DNA of 64,000 bases from Pegea sp. RAD2-039 (lineage: Eukaryota; Chordata; Thaliacea; Salpida; Salpidae). The stretch's first letter is position 1; each line of letters begins with the position of its first letter. The stretch spans positions 372,001-436,000 of the forward strand of contig JAQGEQ010000080.1 in NCBI GenBank assembly GCA_034620365.1. Reading direction: 5' to 3'. The translations under genes were made by a program, and so were the position numbers. The notes beneath the pieces were generated by a model. It worked only from the letters and a program-made list of their open reading frames with translations, had not been told where the DNA came from and did no database searches. Shown one piece after another: positions 24,801 to 37,600 of this stretch.

Positions 24801-25070
24801 TTTTTGGTCAGAGTGGCCACTTGCAATCAATCTTTTACGAAAGTTTATTGCGCTTGCTAAAATCGGCTCATATGAAAGTGGCCGTTCACTTTCAATATCA
24901 AAGCTAATTGTTGAGTCTTTAGTGCAATTGTGGGCACCTTTTAACTCTACAAACTCTCGCATACCACAGTTTGAATTGGACATTGTATCCAACCCTAATT
25001 CGCGTTTCTTCAAAGAAGCTATCAAATTAAAAGATGGGTTCATGTTGCTGTTTTCATTGAAGTTACTCAT
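21869..25070 (-). CDS. ambra1: AMBRA1-like WD40 protein, fifteen exons
   Basis: Minus-strand exons: 25070-24672, 24612-24427, 24330-24258, 24174-24113, 24046-23959, 23909-23833, 23781-23724, 23666-23463, 23411-23256, 23161-23125, 22936-22817, 22754-22572, 22423-22334, 22145-22072 and 22017-21869. They join with consistent phases to 651 aa. The N-terminal WD repeats (KRLIASGHSDQKVRL, CVVFHPTLEDIMATG, GEVRVWKL, SLSFHPCEM...IYFWD, LLARFDASGENLLTGI) follow AMBRA1 closely. C-terminal blocks (SSVDISKDGNKLACFV, VQFSPEDNFLAVGVR, GEGLVYGTSLGEIHICR) match its second half. AMBRA1 builds one propeller from two halves split by a disordered linker, receives substrates such as D-type cyclins for CUL4-DDB1, and regulates autophagy. 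This protein is about half the vertebrate length because the linker is short; the linker holds a 9-residue repeat. An upstream in-frame stop fixes the start. The stop codon lies inside AATAAA. Most introns are 49-96 bases. Confidence 0.88.
23463..23634 (-). repeat. 27-bp coding minisatellite in AMBRA1-like linker
   Basis: About 6.4 tandem copies of a 27-base unit encode a 9-residue repeat of the form RAACRIPQN on the minus strand. Variants are Y/C/G at position 4, I/M at 6 and S/D/N at 9. The array fills most of exon 8, in the region joining the two WD40 halves. Confidence 0.9.
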
Positions 25071-26141
25071 TTTTAAAAGAGTCTCAAGCTAGATTAAATC
25101 TTGGTATTAAAAGTTCTGCAAGAAGAAAAGTTTGAAAATTAATCAAAATATAATAAAAGTATCATATTTTTGAACAGAAATACTATTTTTGCTTATGTTT
25201 TAACTGAAGTCTACTATATATAAGATGTAATATATCTATAATAATATTGACATATAATATATATAATAATATTAACTAAAACTTTTATTTCTAAAAAATT
25301 TGATATTACTAATTCAATTTAAAGAAATTTTTTTAAAGTTTTTTATTTTAACCTATACATGTTATATATTTGCCCATAAACTCATCAAAGTTTTAGATAG
25401 ATATTTATATTTGTATTTATATTTATATATATAGATATTTGCTATTAGTTTAATTCATGGAATAAAAAAAAATCATAAAAACAGAATTGCTTTTAAATAA
25501 ACAATCATAAAAAACACAGAATAAATTTTTTAAATTAATGTATATAATTAGGATTTATGATATTAGTAAATGAAACAAAACTATTTCCTCTTTGGTGAAT
25601 AGAAAGAATAAGATTATATAACTGTAAACTGGTGAAAAGGTGAAAACAAAACTTTAATAAATTGATTTTTTAACAAAATACTACAACTAATTTAGTAATA
25701 TATAAACATTCAACTTAAATATATATATATAAATATAATTAATAAAATATAAACAGGTGGTAAAGAAATAGAATATTTTTTTCTATTTATTTCACATTTA
25801 ACAATACGACTTTGATATCAAATTCAAAACAACATGAGTGTAGTGAAGTATAAAATAAATTGAATCAGCCACATACACCAGCAACATCAATAAATCTTTA
25901 AATTAAAAGTTTTATAAGCTAATTGTTAAGTATCCATAACAGTATTTATCTTAGATAAAGCGGTATTGTTTTATTAATTTGATTATATTTTTAATTGAAT
26001 TTAAATTGATATATATTTGCATAATAAAACTAGTAAAACAAGATCTGAGACTAAAAATATTTTAAATAAATTATTATTACCATAAGGCTTGCAATAACTT
26101 CAAAATGCATTAAATAGTACCCTTAATAAACTTGTCTGTAG
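25071..26141. other. AMBRA1-like 5' leader and AT-rich intergenic
   Basis: A splice acceptor for the minus-strand leader lies at 25116-25117, 45 bases before the start codon. Beyond it there is low-complexity AT-rich DNA with TATATA and ATTTAT runs near 25395-25440 and 25715-25750. No coding exon was seen. Confidence 0.5.
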
Positions 26142-26166
26142 TTTTTAAACTACTTTAATCTTAATC

Positions 26167-29153
26167 ATGAGAAGCGCTACCAGTGAAAACTTGTCGAAAT
26201 GGAGCACTAGATTAAATGGGCATGATAACGTAAGATTCAAATTACAGCGTAAAATTGTTTAATTCGCCCATGAATTAAAAATTATAAAGTTAGTTTTAAA
26301 TTATGAGTATTAAAATAATCCTATTCTAGCATAAAAATAGCTTTTCAGTACACACTTTTTGGCCGTAAATTTTAATTTAATTTATATAATAAAATTATAA
26401 TTTTTAATTCAACAGAACATCATAAATTCCCTTCCATTAATATTAATAATTAACAAAGTGTCATGTGTAAACAGCTTATGAATTTAATTGTATTAATTGT
26501 AAGACTCAAATCTTTCATTGTGTTGGTTATTTAACCTGTTGTATTCGCTGACAAAGCACAAATAGGTAAACCTCACTTACCTTTAGGTTAATCAAATTTA
26601 ATTTTTCTGCGGTTCTTGGTTTTACTTTACTATGATTTTTTAAGCAACCAAAGCAGATATTAAAAAAAAAGTTTTTTTTAGGAAACAACGGAAACAATTT
26701 AATTATTTTTTTATAGAAAATTCAGCATTTTTAGTCTTATTATTTTAAAATGCACCACCATTTTCAAGAAAATGTATAGAATAAATGTTTTAAGAAAGCT
26801 TAAAAAACATATTTAAGCTCACTAAATGTGTTTAGACTGTAAATAAGTGAAATATAAATTTAAATGCATGTTGAAATTGGTTATAACAACTTTTAAAGAG
26901 AACTAATTTTCAAACATAACAATCAATAAAATTCGTTTTAAAGAAAAACAATTTTTTTAAGCAAACAACAGCGCATGGATACCATATTAAGTTGGTGATA
27001 TCAAAAAAAAATTATCTGTTCAGGCAAGTACGAGATTAGTATACAGAAAGCTTAATATTAAATGAAATAGATTTGAACGTCGTTTTACTTTTCATAATTT
27101 AGTTACTTTGCAAATTCGATGGATTAAACATGACTTAATTCTTATGTTTTAATTTATCCACAATTTAATTGACCTTCAGTTTGATGATTCTATTTGCATT
27201 AGTCCTTCCTCAAATTATGTCAACTCAGACAACACATATTATTTCTGAATAACCCCATATCACCTGGTTCGTTAATCAGATCAAATTTATTTATGCATGA
27301 TTAGTACTTGGAAGAAGCTGCCATCGGAGATTGCCATGTAAGAATTGATGCTGTTGTTTAAGCAGAATGTAAACCATTCGTATATTACCAACACTGCCGT
27401 TTTTAAGCTGTGATTTTTTTTTTATATTATTAACATTCTATGTAATTGTTCACTGTTATATGTTTTGAGGGCTACTGAAATGCCATTTGTTACATCTTTT
27501 CTTTCTACATTTCTAACTTAAAATAAATTTTTTTGTGAGAAGTTGTGTTAGTGGGAGGTGCTCTCTCACCACACCTTCCTTTGCATTTATTGAACGGAAA
27601 AATTAAAATCAGTTTTGATATATGAAAGTATCTCTAACAAGCATCATACCTAAAAAAAGTTCTTAAAAATGACGTCTTATAGCACTTAATTTCGATAGCC
27701 TTTTAATGCTGAAATAAATAAACAAAAAACGTTTGTAAGAAGTTATGGCTTGTATTTTGAAATAGAGATGATACATTTGCATTGTCTGTAAATGATTTCA
27801 GTCCTAATGATTCATTAAATCAGTGAGCAACATACTCAGATCAATTTAATTTTTTTTAAAAAAAAAAAGATGTTTTTTTATTTATGAAACTGAAAATGAT
27901 CATAACAAATAATAAAATTTAAACTAAATTTACTGAATACAATTTATAGATAGATTTTTATCCACTAATGTTTATGATTTGTACTATATCGAAAATATTA
28001 CTGTAAGTTAGTTGAATAAAACATGAATTTGATTAGTGCTAGTGCAATTGTTAATTTGCAAAGTATTTTACTATTTTATCATCGCTTTGTTAAAAAACTG
28101 TCATGTAAATAACATTCTTTTAGTTTAGGATCACTCTTTTTTGTCTAATAACTGTTATATATATAAATGTATGTTTTGTCATTTCTTATGGATACTAAAG
28201 CATTTTATAAGACATAATAGCTGACAAAAATAAGCAATTTGCTTAAAAATTCTAGTTAGAAATAGCAAAAAGCTGTATTAACTAAATTTATTTTTTAAAA
28301 GCTTAAGTTCCTTATAAACAACCTCTTGACTTTTAAACATGTACCAATTTTAACCAACTATACATAGAACCATTATAAATTGTTAATGAATTATGTTATA
28401 AGTTAATTATAAACATAATAAAACTTGAATATTTCTCACCAAATAAGTAAACCTTCCAATATACATATAAATATAAAAGTTTATCCCAAAAAATCGGTAA
28501 AATTTTTAAAAAATTAAATGGCTAAGAAACTAAATTCATGAATTAGCAAAACATTGATTTTGATGTATTTCTATAGGAGAAGTTGATCGATATCATGAAC
28601 TGAAACATTATAAGTAAGACTTTATACAATATTAGAAAATTTATCCTGAATTAAGTTAAGGTTTTCAGGAGTCAAATCTTTGAAAAATAACACTTGTTGA
28701 TAACTGCTGTTAAAATGTTTTATAGTTATAACTTTTAATATTTTTACAAAAGTTTCTAATCACATTACTACATAATTTACTAGATTCAAAATGATTTTAC
28801 ACAATATAATGCACTTGGTTTTTTATCTTTGTCTTATTCAGTATTTTAATCAAAAGAAAAAACAGATTTAAGCTTTATAATTTTCATTGAATTCTAATTG
28901 TCTTTGTTTTGATTTCATATAATTTTAACAGTTAAGTAATTTTAGGACAAAAATTATCTGCTGAATAATTACTTAACAAAAATTAAAAAAGCCTTTAGGT
29001 TTTACAAAACCAATCTTAAATATGTTTATTTAAAAAAGTATCTTGAAAAATAGAAAGATGAAAGGAATAATTAATAAAAATGTTTTTAAGAGTAAAGTCC
29101 ATGAAGCACCCTATGAAAACATGTTGTCTAGATGTTTTAGCCTCGTTAACTAA
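26167..29153 (+). CDS. Candidate two-exon microprotein gene (weak)
   Basis: ATG 26167 opens a 21-codon stretch (MRSATSENLSKW...) with markedly less AT-rich codons than its surroundings, ending at a GT donor (AAC/gtaaga, 26230). A splice acceptor lies 25 bases before the ATG. A compatible exon at 29091-29153 (preceded by TTTTTAAG) would add SKVHEAPYENMLSRCFSLVN and a stop, making 41 aa across a 2.86-kb intron that contains a LINE relic. Joining instead to the acceptor at 29767 gives a 32-aa product. There is no family match. It could be an orphan exon of another transcript or chance. Confidence 0.2.
26985..27605 (+). mobile_element. 5'-truncated LINE 3' end, related to the 19.3-21.4 kb element
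   Basis: About 600 bases are co-linear with roughly 20735-21340 of the first LINE. Shared landmarks include ATCTGTTCAG, TTATCCACAATTTAA, AATAACCCCAT, TACTTGGAA followed by CTGCCATC, and ATGTAATTGTTCACTG. It is more decayed in its coding part. It keeps a 3' end that the first copy has partly lost (27537-27600, with GGTGCTCTCTCACC). Confidence 0.85.
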
Positions 29154-29767
29154 GAAGATTAGTCAGCAACAAAATTTAATATTTTGATTTATTAGCAAAT
29201 TTTCATTCGTTGTGTACTTTTGTTTGCAATTTTTTAATGTTGTGTATCCAAATTATGTTCAAATTATTCTACAAACTTTTTAAACATTTTGTGTTTTCTT
29301 AGTTTAAAAGTTATGATTTGTTTATAAATCTAAACTATTATATTGATCTATCCTGTTTTTATATTTCTGTTGCAATAGATGTTTAAATGTTATATTCTTG
29401 AGATAGTAGTTATGCTGTTGTTGTGAATGATTTTTATTGCTTGTTTTAAAACTTGTTCATTATTAAAAATAAATCTTGAACTATATATTAATCCTTTTTC
29501 TTACAATAAAACCAATATTAATCACTACTGATAAAATTATTATAGAAAAAGTCGCTTTATAGTTACTTTTATCTTAATATATACATTAAAAAGTATAACT
29601 TTTAATACATCAGATATGTTTTTTGACTTCTATACAAAGCTATAAAGATATATTGAACGCATTTTATATAATTTTTAAGATTTTACATTTTAACTAAATG
29701 AAACTGAACTAATTTGTCATTTGTAGCGTTAAATAAAACAAATAATAACTTATTTTATATGTTTTAG
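27606..29767. other. AT-rich intergenic, no confident gene
   Basis: Nothing recognisable beyond the weak exon candidate at 29091-29153. It ends at the splice acceptor (AG 29766-29767) before the four-helix membrane protein gene. Confidence 0.5.
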
Positions 29768-29792
29768 AAAAAATCTCTTTCAAAGCTGAAAG

Positions 29793-30498
29793 ATGACAAA
29801 TGAATTTAGAGAAATAGTGAAACTTCAGCTTAGTAGCTTGGTGCTATTAGCTCTTCTAATTTTCCAATTTGTCCTTAGTCGATTTGCAATTAACAATTTA
29901 TCTGATGTATATGGTACGTTTCAATTGTTTTAAAATAAATCAAAAAGCACAAGTTTCAGTTGCAGTTTTAAAATAGGATTGAATTACTGATAACGTTTTT
30001 TGTAATGCTAAATTCGTTTTTTATTTTAGAAAAGCTGGCAGTAGAACAATTTAAAAGTGGATTAACTCTTATTCTATTCTGTTTGGTGTTTGGGAAAAAT
30101 GTGGAATTTAACTTATACATGTTTTCAAATCGTTCTAAGCTGCTGATTCAAAGAGTAATTAGTTTAAATACTCACTTTATTGCAGGTATGTTTAATAGTT
30201 ATTAAGTAAATAAATCACTAATGTAAAACAATTTTCAGCGGGTCTTATGCTTACGATTTCCACTGTTAATAGACCAGGCCAGCTTAAGGAGTTATCAAGC
30301 CACTTATTTCTTTTTTACGTTGGTTCATATATCGTTGGTTTTATACTGCTTTTGTATAGTATTGGGGTGCTTTTTGATATAATTCAGACAGTTTCTGATA
30401 GAAATTCTAAGGTTTTCTGTATGGAAACTAAATATAATCAATTTAGTATAAATAGAAATAGCAGTTATGATACTAGCTTACTTCCTATTCATGAATAA
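29793..30498 (+). CDS. Four-helix membrane protein, three exons
   Basis: Exons 29793-29913, 30030-30185 and 30239-30498 (introns of 116 and 53 bases) encode 178 aa. Hydrophobic stretches lie near residues 11-33, 51-62 (short), 83-101 and 113-140, suggesting a tetra-spanning membrane protein. The last 38 residues form a polar cytoplasm-like tail (SINRNSSYDTSLLPIHE at the end). The introns fall between helices. An in-frame TGA just before the ATG and a splice acceptor 25 bases upstream support this start. The stop codon lies within AATAAA (30494-30499). I cannot place it in a family; small MARVEL-like or TMEM proteins are possible but unproven. Confidence 0.75.
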
Positions 30499-30499
30499 A

Positions 30500-32149
30500 G
30501 TAATCAAAGCACTTTTCTATTTCTCTAAAATTAGGTTAAAATATAAATTTGAAATTTTTTTTGTTAATAACTGAAAATAAATTACTTATTACATGTGTAT
30601 ATAATAGCTTATGGAATAATAATATTAAGAATTATTTTAAAAGTTTTATATAACATTCGAAAATTTATATTTTCGTTTATTGTTTGCTTAATGTCTTAAA
30701 ATGAAAGTAAAATCAAAAAAGTTTAATAAAACAAAATATAGATATCTCTATGAGTTTAACTCTTTTTATAGTCACTACAATAACTCCCGAAAAAACGTTT
30801 AGGTATGAAAGCATAAGCAGTTTTGGTTGTAAAAAAGTAAATTTAGCTTTAATCCTTATTTACTTATTCGTAATTTGAAAGTACACAATATTTTGATTAG
30901 AACAAGTTTTTTTTGAACTTTGATCACCTGTGTGGTTTTTTACTTTATTTTTAGATATAGATTATAGCTTATTAGTTTGATTTGTTGTTCGTAATAGATC
31001 ATAAATTATAATCTCCAAAATAAGTGAACAAAAGCATTATTGATTCAACAATTAATATTTGATTTTAAACGAAATTAAAGTCTTCATAGTTTTTCTATTG
31101 TCGAAAAGAAATTAATGTTTCAATTAGCAACGATATGCCTTTTTCAAATTTCATTTTAATATCCTTTGTCACAGAATAGACTTCTTTATTAAAAAAGAGA
31201 AGTTAAAAACTGATAATGATTCGACTTAATTTTCAAAATTCAATCGTATAATTTAACAGAGCTGTTAAAAGCAAATACAAATAAAAGAATACATTAATTT
31301 TTGTTTTATAATTTCTACACAAACAAAAATTAAAAACTAACGATCATTCACATGTTTGTTTACTGATTTATGAGTTTATATAACAATTTTCAATGAAACT
31401 TTTGAAAAGTTAAACCGAAAGTAAAATTTTATTTCTTTTAGATTATTTTATCTTGAAATTTGATGATATATATACATTTAAACTAATAACAAAAAAGTAT
31501 CTTGAATCGCGTTTTTAATTTACAAAACAATTATTTTCTACAAAAACGATATTAAAACTCATTAAAACATTCAAGTTCTGTTATAGCTTATTAATAGTTT
31601 TATATCAAGGATTTTCTTTAAAACAAAACAACAAATTTAGAAATTATTTGTAGTACATCATAGTTCATCTATTTAATAATACTTACAAAACATTTTCGAG
31701 TATCTGATTAACGCAATAGATTTTCTGCTTTTACAAACATTTTCAAAATGAAATGTGAACTTCCATGTAGTTTGAAGACTAAATATTAAAAATATATTGT
31801 TCTATTATTCAAAAAAATTAGAACTTAGGCTTTGTAAGCATAAGATTTTATCAATCTGAAAGTTAATCTAAAGTTTATTTTTGGGAATTAGTGACAGTTT
31901 AAAAAAAATTTCATGTAATAATTGATTTACACTATAAAAAAATATAGTTTAGTTTGAAACTATCAAAACGCTTGTATAAAAAAACAACTTATGTCAAAGT
32001 ATTCGAACTTTAAATTCTAGATACGCTTTTCATTCTGTTTATAAAAATTTGACCGCTATTAAAAATTCTATCTTAGAGTTTAAAAATAATTAATGTGTTT
32101 GCAGTAACAATCTTGTAAAAAATTACATTCAAAAAGTAAACATACTTTA
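30500..32149. other. AT-rich intergenic left of the tandem array
   Basis: No gene or repeat was recognised. It is the left flank of the macrosatellite. Homology with the array becomes visible from about 32.15-32.3 kb. Confidence 0.5.
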
Positions 32150-34624
32150 GAAATACATGATAATTTATGAACATTCAATTTCAAGATGACTATGGTGAAA
32201 TAGTGAAATCAATTATGCAAATTAGATTGATTGACCTTAGTTTAATAAGACTAACCACATACTCATTAAAACCTCCCAGATGTATATAAAAATTAAACAA
32301 AAAAATTTTTTTGAAAATATTCAGGTGTCAAAAATAGCGCTATTTCTGAAAATTTTTATTTTAACATCTTATCTCGGACAACTTTTTTTGTATCATTTTA
32401 ACATTTTCATTTAAACTGTAAGATAAAATAAGATTAAACCAATTACCAATAATTAATGGTTAACTTAATGTAAACTAAACTGTAAACAAAATTATAGATT
32501 ATAGCAATTATATCCAGTCTTAATCACCTTGGTTTCATCATGTTTTTAATGCAACTTTTTAACATAATTCTGGAAAGGCTCTGGCGCACCTTGGCTTGAG
32601 TGTATATAAATTAAAGAAAGATAATACAAAGGTTCAAAAGTTTCCGAAATTTAAGTTATTTAACTCTGAGGTGATTATTCTCTTTAAAGTTGTTCATCAT
32701 CGAAGGAATTTGAACGAAGTTACATTTAGGATTTTAAAAGTTTATTTGGTGACATCAGCAAATAGGACCTTCTGAGCTTGATTCTCATTAATCAATATTT
32801 ATTTAAATGAGCCATCCTTTAAATTGGGTCTTCAATTTCCGACAGGTTCATTTTATTAAGAAAAAAATTCAAATCCTTAATCGCTTTAGAAGATTCTTAC
32901 TAAACATGAAAATAAATAAACATATTTATGAAGATTCTTATCTTAACAAATCTGTAAGAAGATCGGAAGAAACTAATTATAATAATAATAACCATAATAT
33001 TTATTACAATAGACAAAAGGGCATCATTTTCTTTTATAACTTTAAATAAAAATTTGTTAAACATTGCATGAACTTTACTCTTAAAAATTTATTTTATTGG
33101 TTTTAGCTAAGCATTCACCACATTCATTTGCTTTATTAGAGTCATTTTCCAATATGTTCTCATTAAACAAAAGAGTAAACGACTGGAAAAGTACTTAGAA
33201 ACTAAAACAATTTCAAATACTTGTAAGCCTCATTAAATTGAATTTGTATCTAGCCTTATTGAAAGAGACAAGTTCTTGCCCCGTTTTTTTTACTATACCC
33301 AGTTAACATTCAACAATAAAAGAGTTGTAAAGTTTTTCAAAAATAAGGATATAAAGTTTATAATTCCAATTTTAGATGCTTTACAAAATATCTATTTAGG
33401 CAAAAAATTCAAATTAAATTCTAATTAAAAAAGATGGTTAAATTTTTAAATACTTGATTCAAACTTCAAATTTACTATTGTACTGAAAAAAAGATTTTCT
33501 TTTTCAAAATTTCTTTGTTAACCGAAAAATAAATTACATTTTGTTGTATTATTATGTACATTTTGATCTAAATCTTCGAAAAACAATTCACCAAACTGAT
33601 TAAAAAGCCATAATTTACCACAAGTAACTTTGATTTGTTTTCAAAACACTCATGAAGATTTATTTTTACTTATTTAAAATTGTTTATTGATTTTTTTATT
33701 CTCAATTTATACTAATTTATTGTTAGATTGTAATTGTATATTTGTTTATCGAAAATCATGTTTTACTTGAAATTATTAAATAAATTTGTTTTATGTCTAG
33801 TTACCAGAAAACAATTTTTCCTATCAAATGATAATTTAAACAGATTTATTTATGTTGGTAAACATTAAAATATGCCTTAATTAATAAGTATAAATAGTTT
33901 AACTTAATACTTTAAGATTTTAGATATGCTCGATACATAAACCTATTAGAACAATTCAAAAAAATAAAAATTTAGTTATAGAGATATTTTGACAAAAATT
34001 ATTAATTTTTGAAGTTATTATTTATCTCATGAAGGAAAATTTATTTTTCATCCTTATGGCAATAAGACATATACTTTCACTAACTATTTCTTAGTAAATT
34101 TTTAACAAAATTATGAATTTTTTTTAATGGCTGTTGAAAAAAAACATTCATACTTTTGAATCATCTATATATTTTCCTAAACTTTAAAAATAGTTCTTAA
34201 TTTTTAATTGCTATTCATTTTCAAAGTTTTTATAACATCTTCTATTATTTTTCTAAGTATATAACTTTTTATTCAAAATGTTTATAGTGGAATGTTGTTT
34301 AGTCTTAGTTTAGTTTTTGTTTTGGAGCATTGGTAAATTTTGAAATTTTTCAAAAAAGATCTTTCAATTCTCCAATCAACATATATATTTGAAAAAGGAA
34401 TGTTATGAGGTACAAAATGTAAGTTCACTTTTGTTACTTTTTAGTTTAGTGTGAAATCATAACTAAAAAATCTTTTCAATGAAATTTTTTATGAAAACAA
34501 CAAGAAATAATTTATAAGTAATTAGATATTAGTCTAATATTATCTTCTGCATATCTGTAACAACTATTTGTAAAGCAATACCACCCCTTAAAGAAATTGA
34601 TTATTTAAAAAGTTTCTAATTGTT
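32150..34624. repeat. Array unit 0: partial, diverged left edge
   Basis: It aligns with the body of later units but is clearly diverged, and it lacks the roughly 620-base block found before the next marker in the central units. It shares sequence states with the right-edge unit (for example CAAAAAGCCATAATTTACCA at 55285) that the central units have lost. The left boundary is approximate. Confidence 0.8.
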
Positions 34625-37600
34625 CCAGTTTATTTATCATGAAATGTTCAGTAATTTCAATTGTTTTGTGGTCCAGATGTTGATATTTATAAATTGCTAC
34701 AAAATAAGAATGAAACTTTGGTTTGTTTGATGAATTACTACAAAAACGTAAGCAGTTTGCACTAAGATCAAATAATAACGTCATTTTTATAGGCAAATTT
34801 CCATTAAAAATTGAGGAAACAAGGATCACAAGATGAGTCCTCCAAAAAATAGTCTTCTACTAAATCTTGCAAGGCATTAAGAGAGCAAAACGTTTAAGGA
34901 GAAAACAAACTAAAACAAATTAAAGTTAAATTTGGAGAGAAAAATTTAGTTCATCATTAATCTACTCAGTTCTTCAGAAAGATTACAAACGTTTGGATGA
35001 TTAGGTATGAATTTTTATTATCAAATTTAAATTTATATCAGTTTATCATGCTATGTTTATTATGCTGAAGACTCAAATACTTACAGCAGATGCTGAGGGC
35101 TAACATTCTTCTAGCAGATGATGAGGACTCACTTACTTACAGAAGATTCTGAGGACTCACTTGCTTCTAGCAGATGTTGAGGACTCACTTGCTTACAGAA
35201 GATTCTGAGGACTCACTTGCTTCTAATAGATGCTCAGGACCCATATGCTTCTAGCAGATGCTAAGGAATCATTTTCTTCAAGTAGATGATGAGGATTTAC
35301 TTGCATCTAACATATGCTGATGAGTAACTTGTTTCTAACAGATGCTGAGGACTCACTTGAATTCAAGCAGAAGCTGAGATCTCACTTGCTTCTCGCAGAT
35401 TTTAAGGATTTACTTGCTGGTAGAAGTTGCTAAACACTCAGTTTTTTCAGCAGAACCTAGCGTCTCACTTGCTTCTAGCAGATGCTAACAACTTTCTAGC
35501 TTTTAGCAGATGGTAAGATCAAGTGAAGTATATCAAATGATAAATATCAAGTGATAAAGATTAGGTGGGGAAGATCAGAAGAAGAAGATCAAATGATAAA
35601 AATCAGCTGATTGGTAGTTAAATATTGTCTTATATGTGGCATTTTTGTTTTTGTATTTCAATAAATCGTTTGCAGCTGAAAGCTTTTCACAAAATTGTTT
35701 AATACTGCTGGAGACAATCCAATTTTATATTTACAAAATTTTTATTAATTAATTTCGGTGATAAGTCCTATTACTGATTATTTCATGTTGTTTTCATCAG
35801 TCGTAAAATTTCTCTAAAGTTTTAAATTAATTTGAAATCTTACAAACCAATTACTAATAAAGGTTTGTTGATTTATGATGAATTAAATAAATGAATATAA
35901 TCAGCACATTCCAAATTAGTTTGCAATCTATAATAGTTTCGTCTTTGGATAAATAAAGATATTTTCGTTTGAAGAAGAATACAAATACAGAGATTATCTC
36001 AAATACACCATGTGTTATTTGTTTAATTATACTAATAAAACTTTTGTGAGTTAAGATTACTTGCAATTCTAACCTCGTTCCATAAACATTTTCGAAAGGA
36101 GTTTTGTATTCCCTTTTAATTCTGAAACAAACTATACCAATCGAGATTTAAAGGTTTTTGAAGTCGTGCTTTGTACTATTAGCATATCTGTCAAATTAAA
36201 ATCAAGATGAGAATTGTTTTCAAAAATGACATTAGTTTTATATAAATGTTTTTTTAATAAATGAAGCATACGAGAAACAAACTAATGTTAAGTTTGAAAA
36301 GGGGCAAATACCTTATCTTATTTTAAGATAAAATTTATATAAAAAGTAAACGAAACTTTAGAAGTTTACATGTTTTTGAGCAGTAAAGGTAACTCTGATA
36401 AAATATAGATATCGAAATTACAAATTAGAATGATCGAATTCAATTTAAAAAGAAATTTCTGTAATAAACCTTTAAATGTTTAAAAAAAATGCATAAAGTT
36501 TTAAAAAACTTCTACTTCTCAAAAAAGCGCTATTTTCAAAATTTTTATCTTTTTACACAACAACTTCTCTCACACAACCTCTTTTGTCAGTATTCTGTTG
36601 ATAAAAAATTGTTAAACAATTAATGATTGAAGGAAAATTAAAATAAAAAAAGATTAAAAATATTAAATAAATCTAATAAAGTAGGATAGAATTTTCTAGC
36701 ATATTTGTTAACAATAGTAACCTTAAAACCACTCTTATTCAACTTGGCAGTTTCTGGTTTTTTCAAGCAACTCTATAACTAATCTCTTATGAAGCTATTT
36801 CTACATTTTAGATTAGTCTAAATATGAACAAATTAGTTGGTTTAGTCAAAGCAGTTAATGTAGAGGATTAAACATTCCGAAATTCATTTCTAAATACACA
36901 GTAATTCTATATATTTTTTTTTGTATTATCTAAGCAAACATCACAATCTATATCTGTAATGGCGTCGATTTTAAATGTTTTTTATCCAAAGAAATAGTAA
37001 ACGATCAAAATATATTCAAATGCTTCTAAGCCTTCCTAAATTGAATTTATATCCAACCTTTTTCAAATGGACAAGTTCACGGCAGATTTTGTACAATACT
37101 CAATTAACATTTAACAAAAAAAGAGTTTTACAGTTTTTCTAAAATCAGGATACAAAGCTTATAATTCCATTTTATATGCTTTAGATAAGATTTATTTAAG
37201 CATGATATCCAAAATGAAATCCTAATTAATAAGATGATTAAATTTTTAGATACTTGATAAAACCTTTAAATGTAATGTTGTAATGAGAGGAAAAGAAGTT
37301 TTTTTTTCAAATTTTCTTTTATAACTGAAAACTTTAATTTTGTTATATTATTATGTAGATTTTGATCTAAATCTTCAAAAAACATTACCCCAAACTGTTC
37401 AAAACCATAATTTACCAGGATAAACTTGGACTTATTTTCAAAACACTCATGGAAATTTATTTTTACTTTGCTGAACTTGTTTATTTTATTTTATCTTTTA
37501 AATTTTTGAATATTTATTTACTGTTAGATTTTCAATATTTATTTAACCAAATTCATGTCTTATAGAAGTTAGTTAAACATTTTGTTTTATGTCTAGTTAA

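Noticed and set aside
34605-34829. Minus-strand frames of 74-83 codons repeated in units 1-3 (also 38974-39225, 43337-43561)
   Set aside because: Start codons differ between copies and one copy is shortened (48488-48673). Differences do not favour synonymous sites. More likely carried along by duplication.
35854-36066. A 70-codon minus-strand frame, repeated at 49731-49943
   Set aside because: Phenylalanine/isoleucine/lysine-rich composition typical of chance frames in AT-rich DNA, and not kept in all units.
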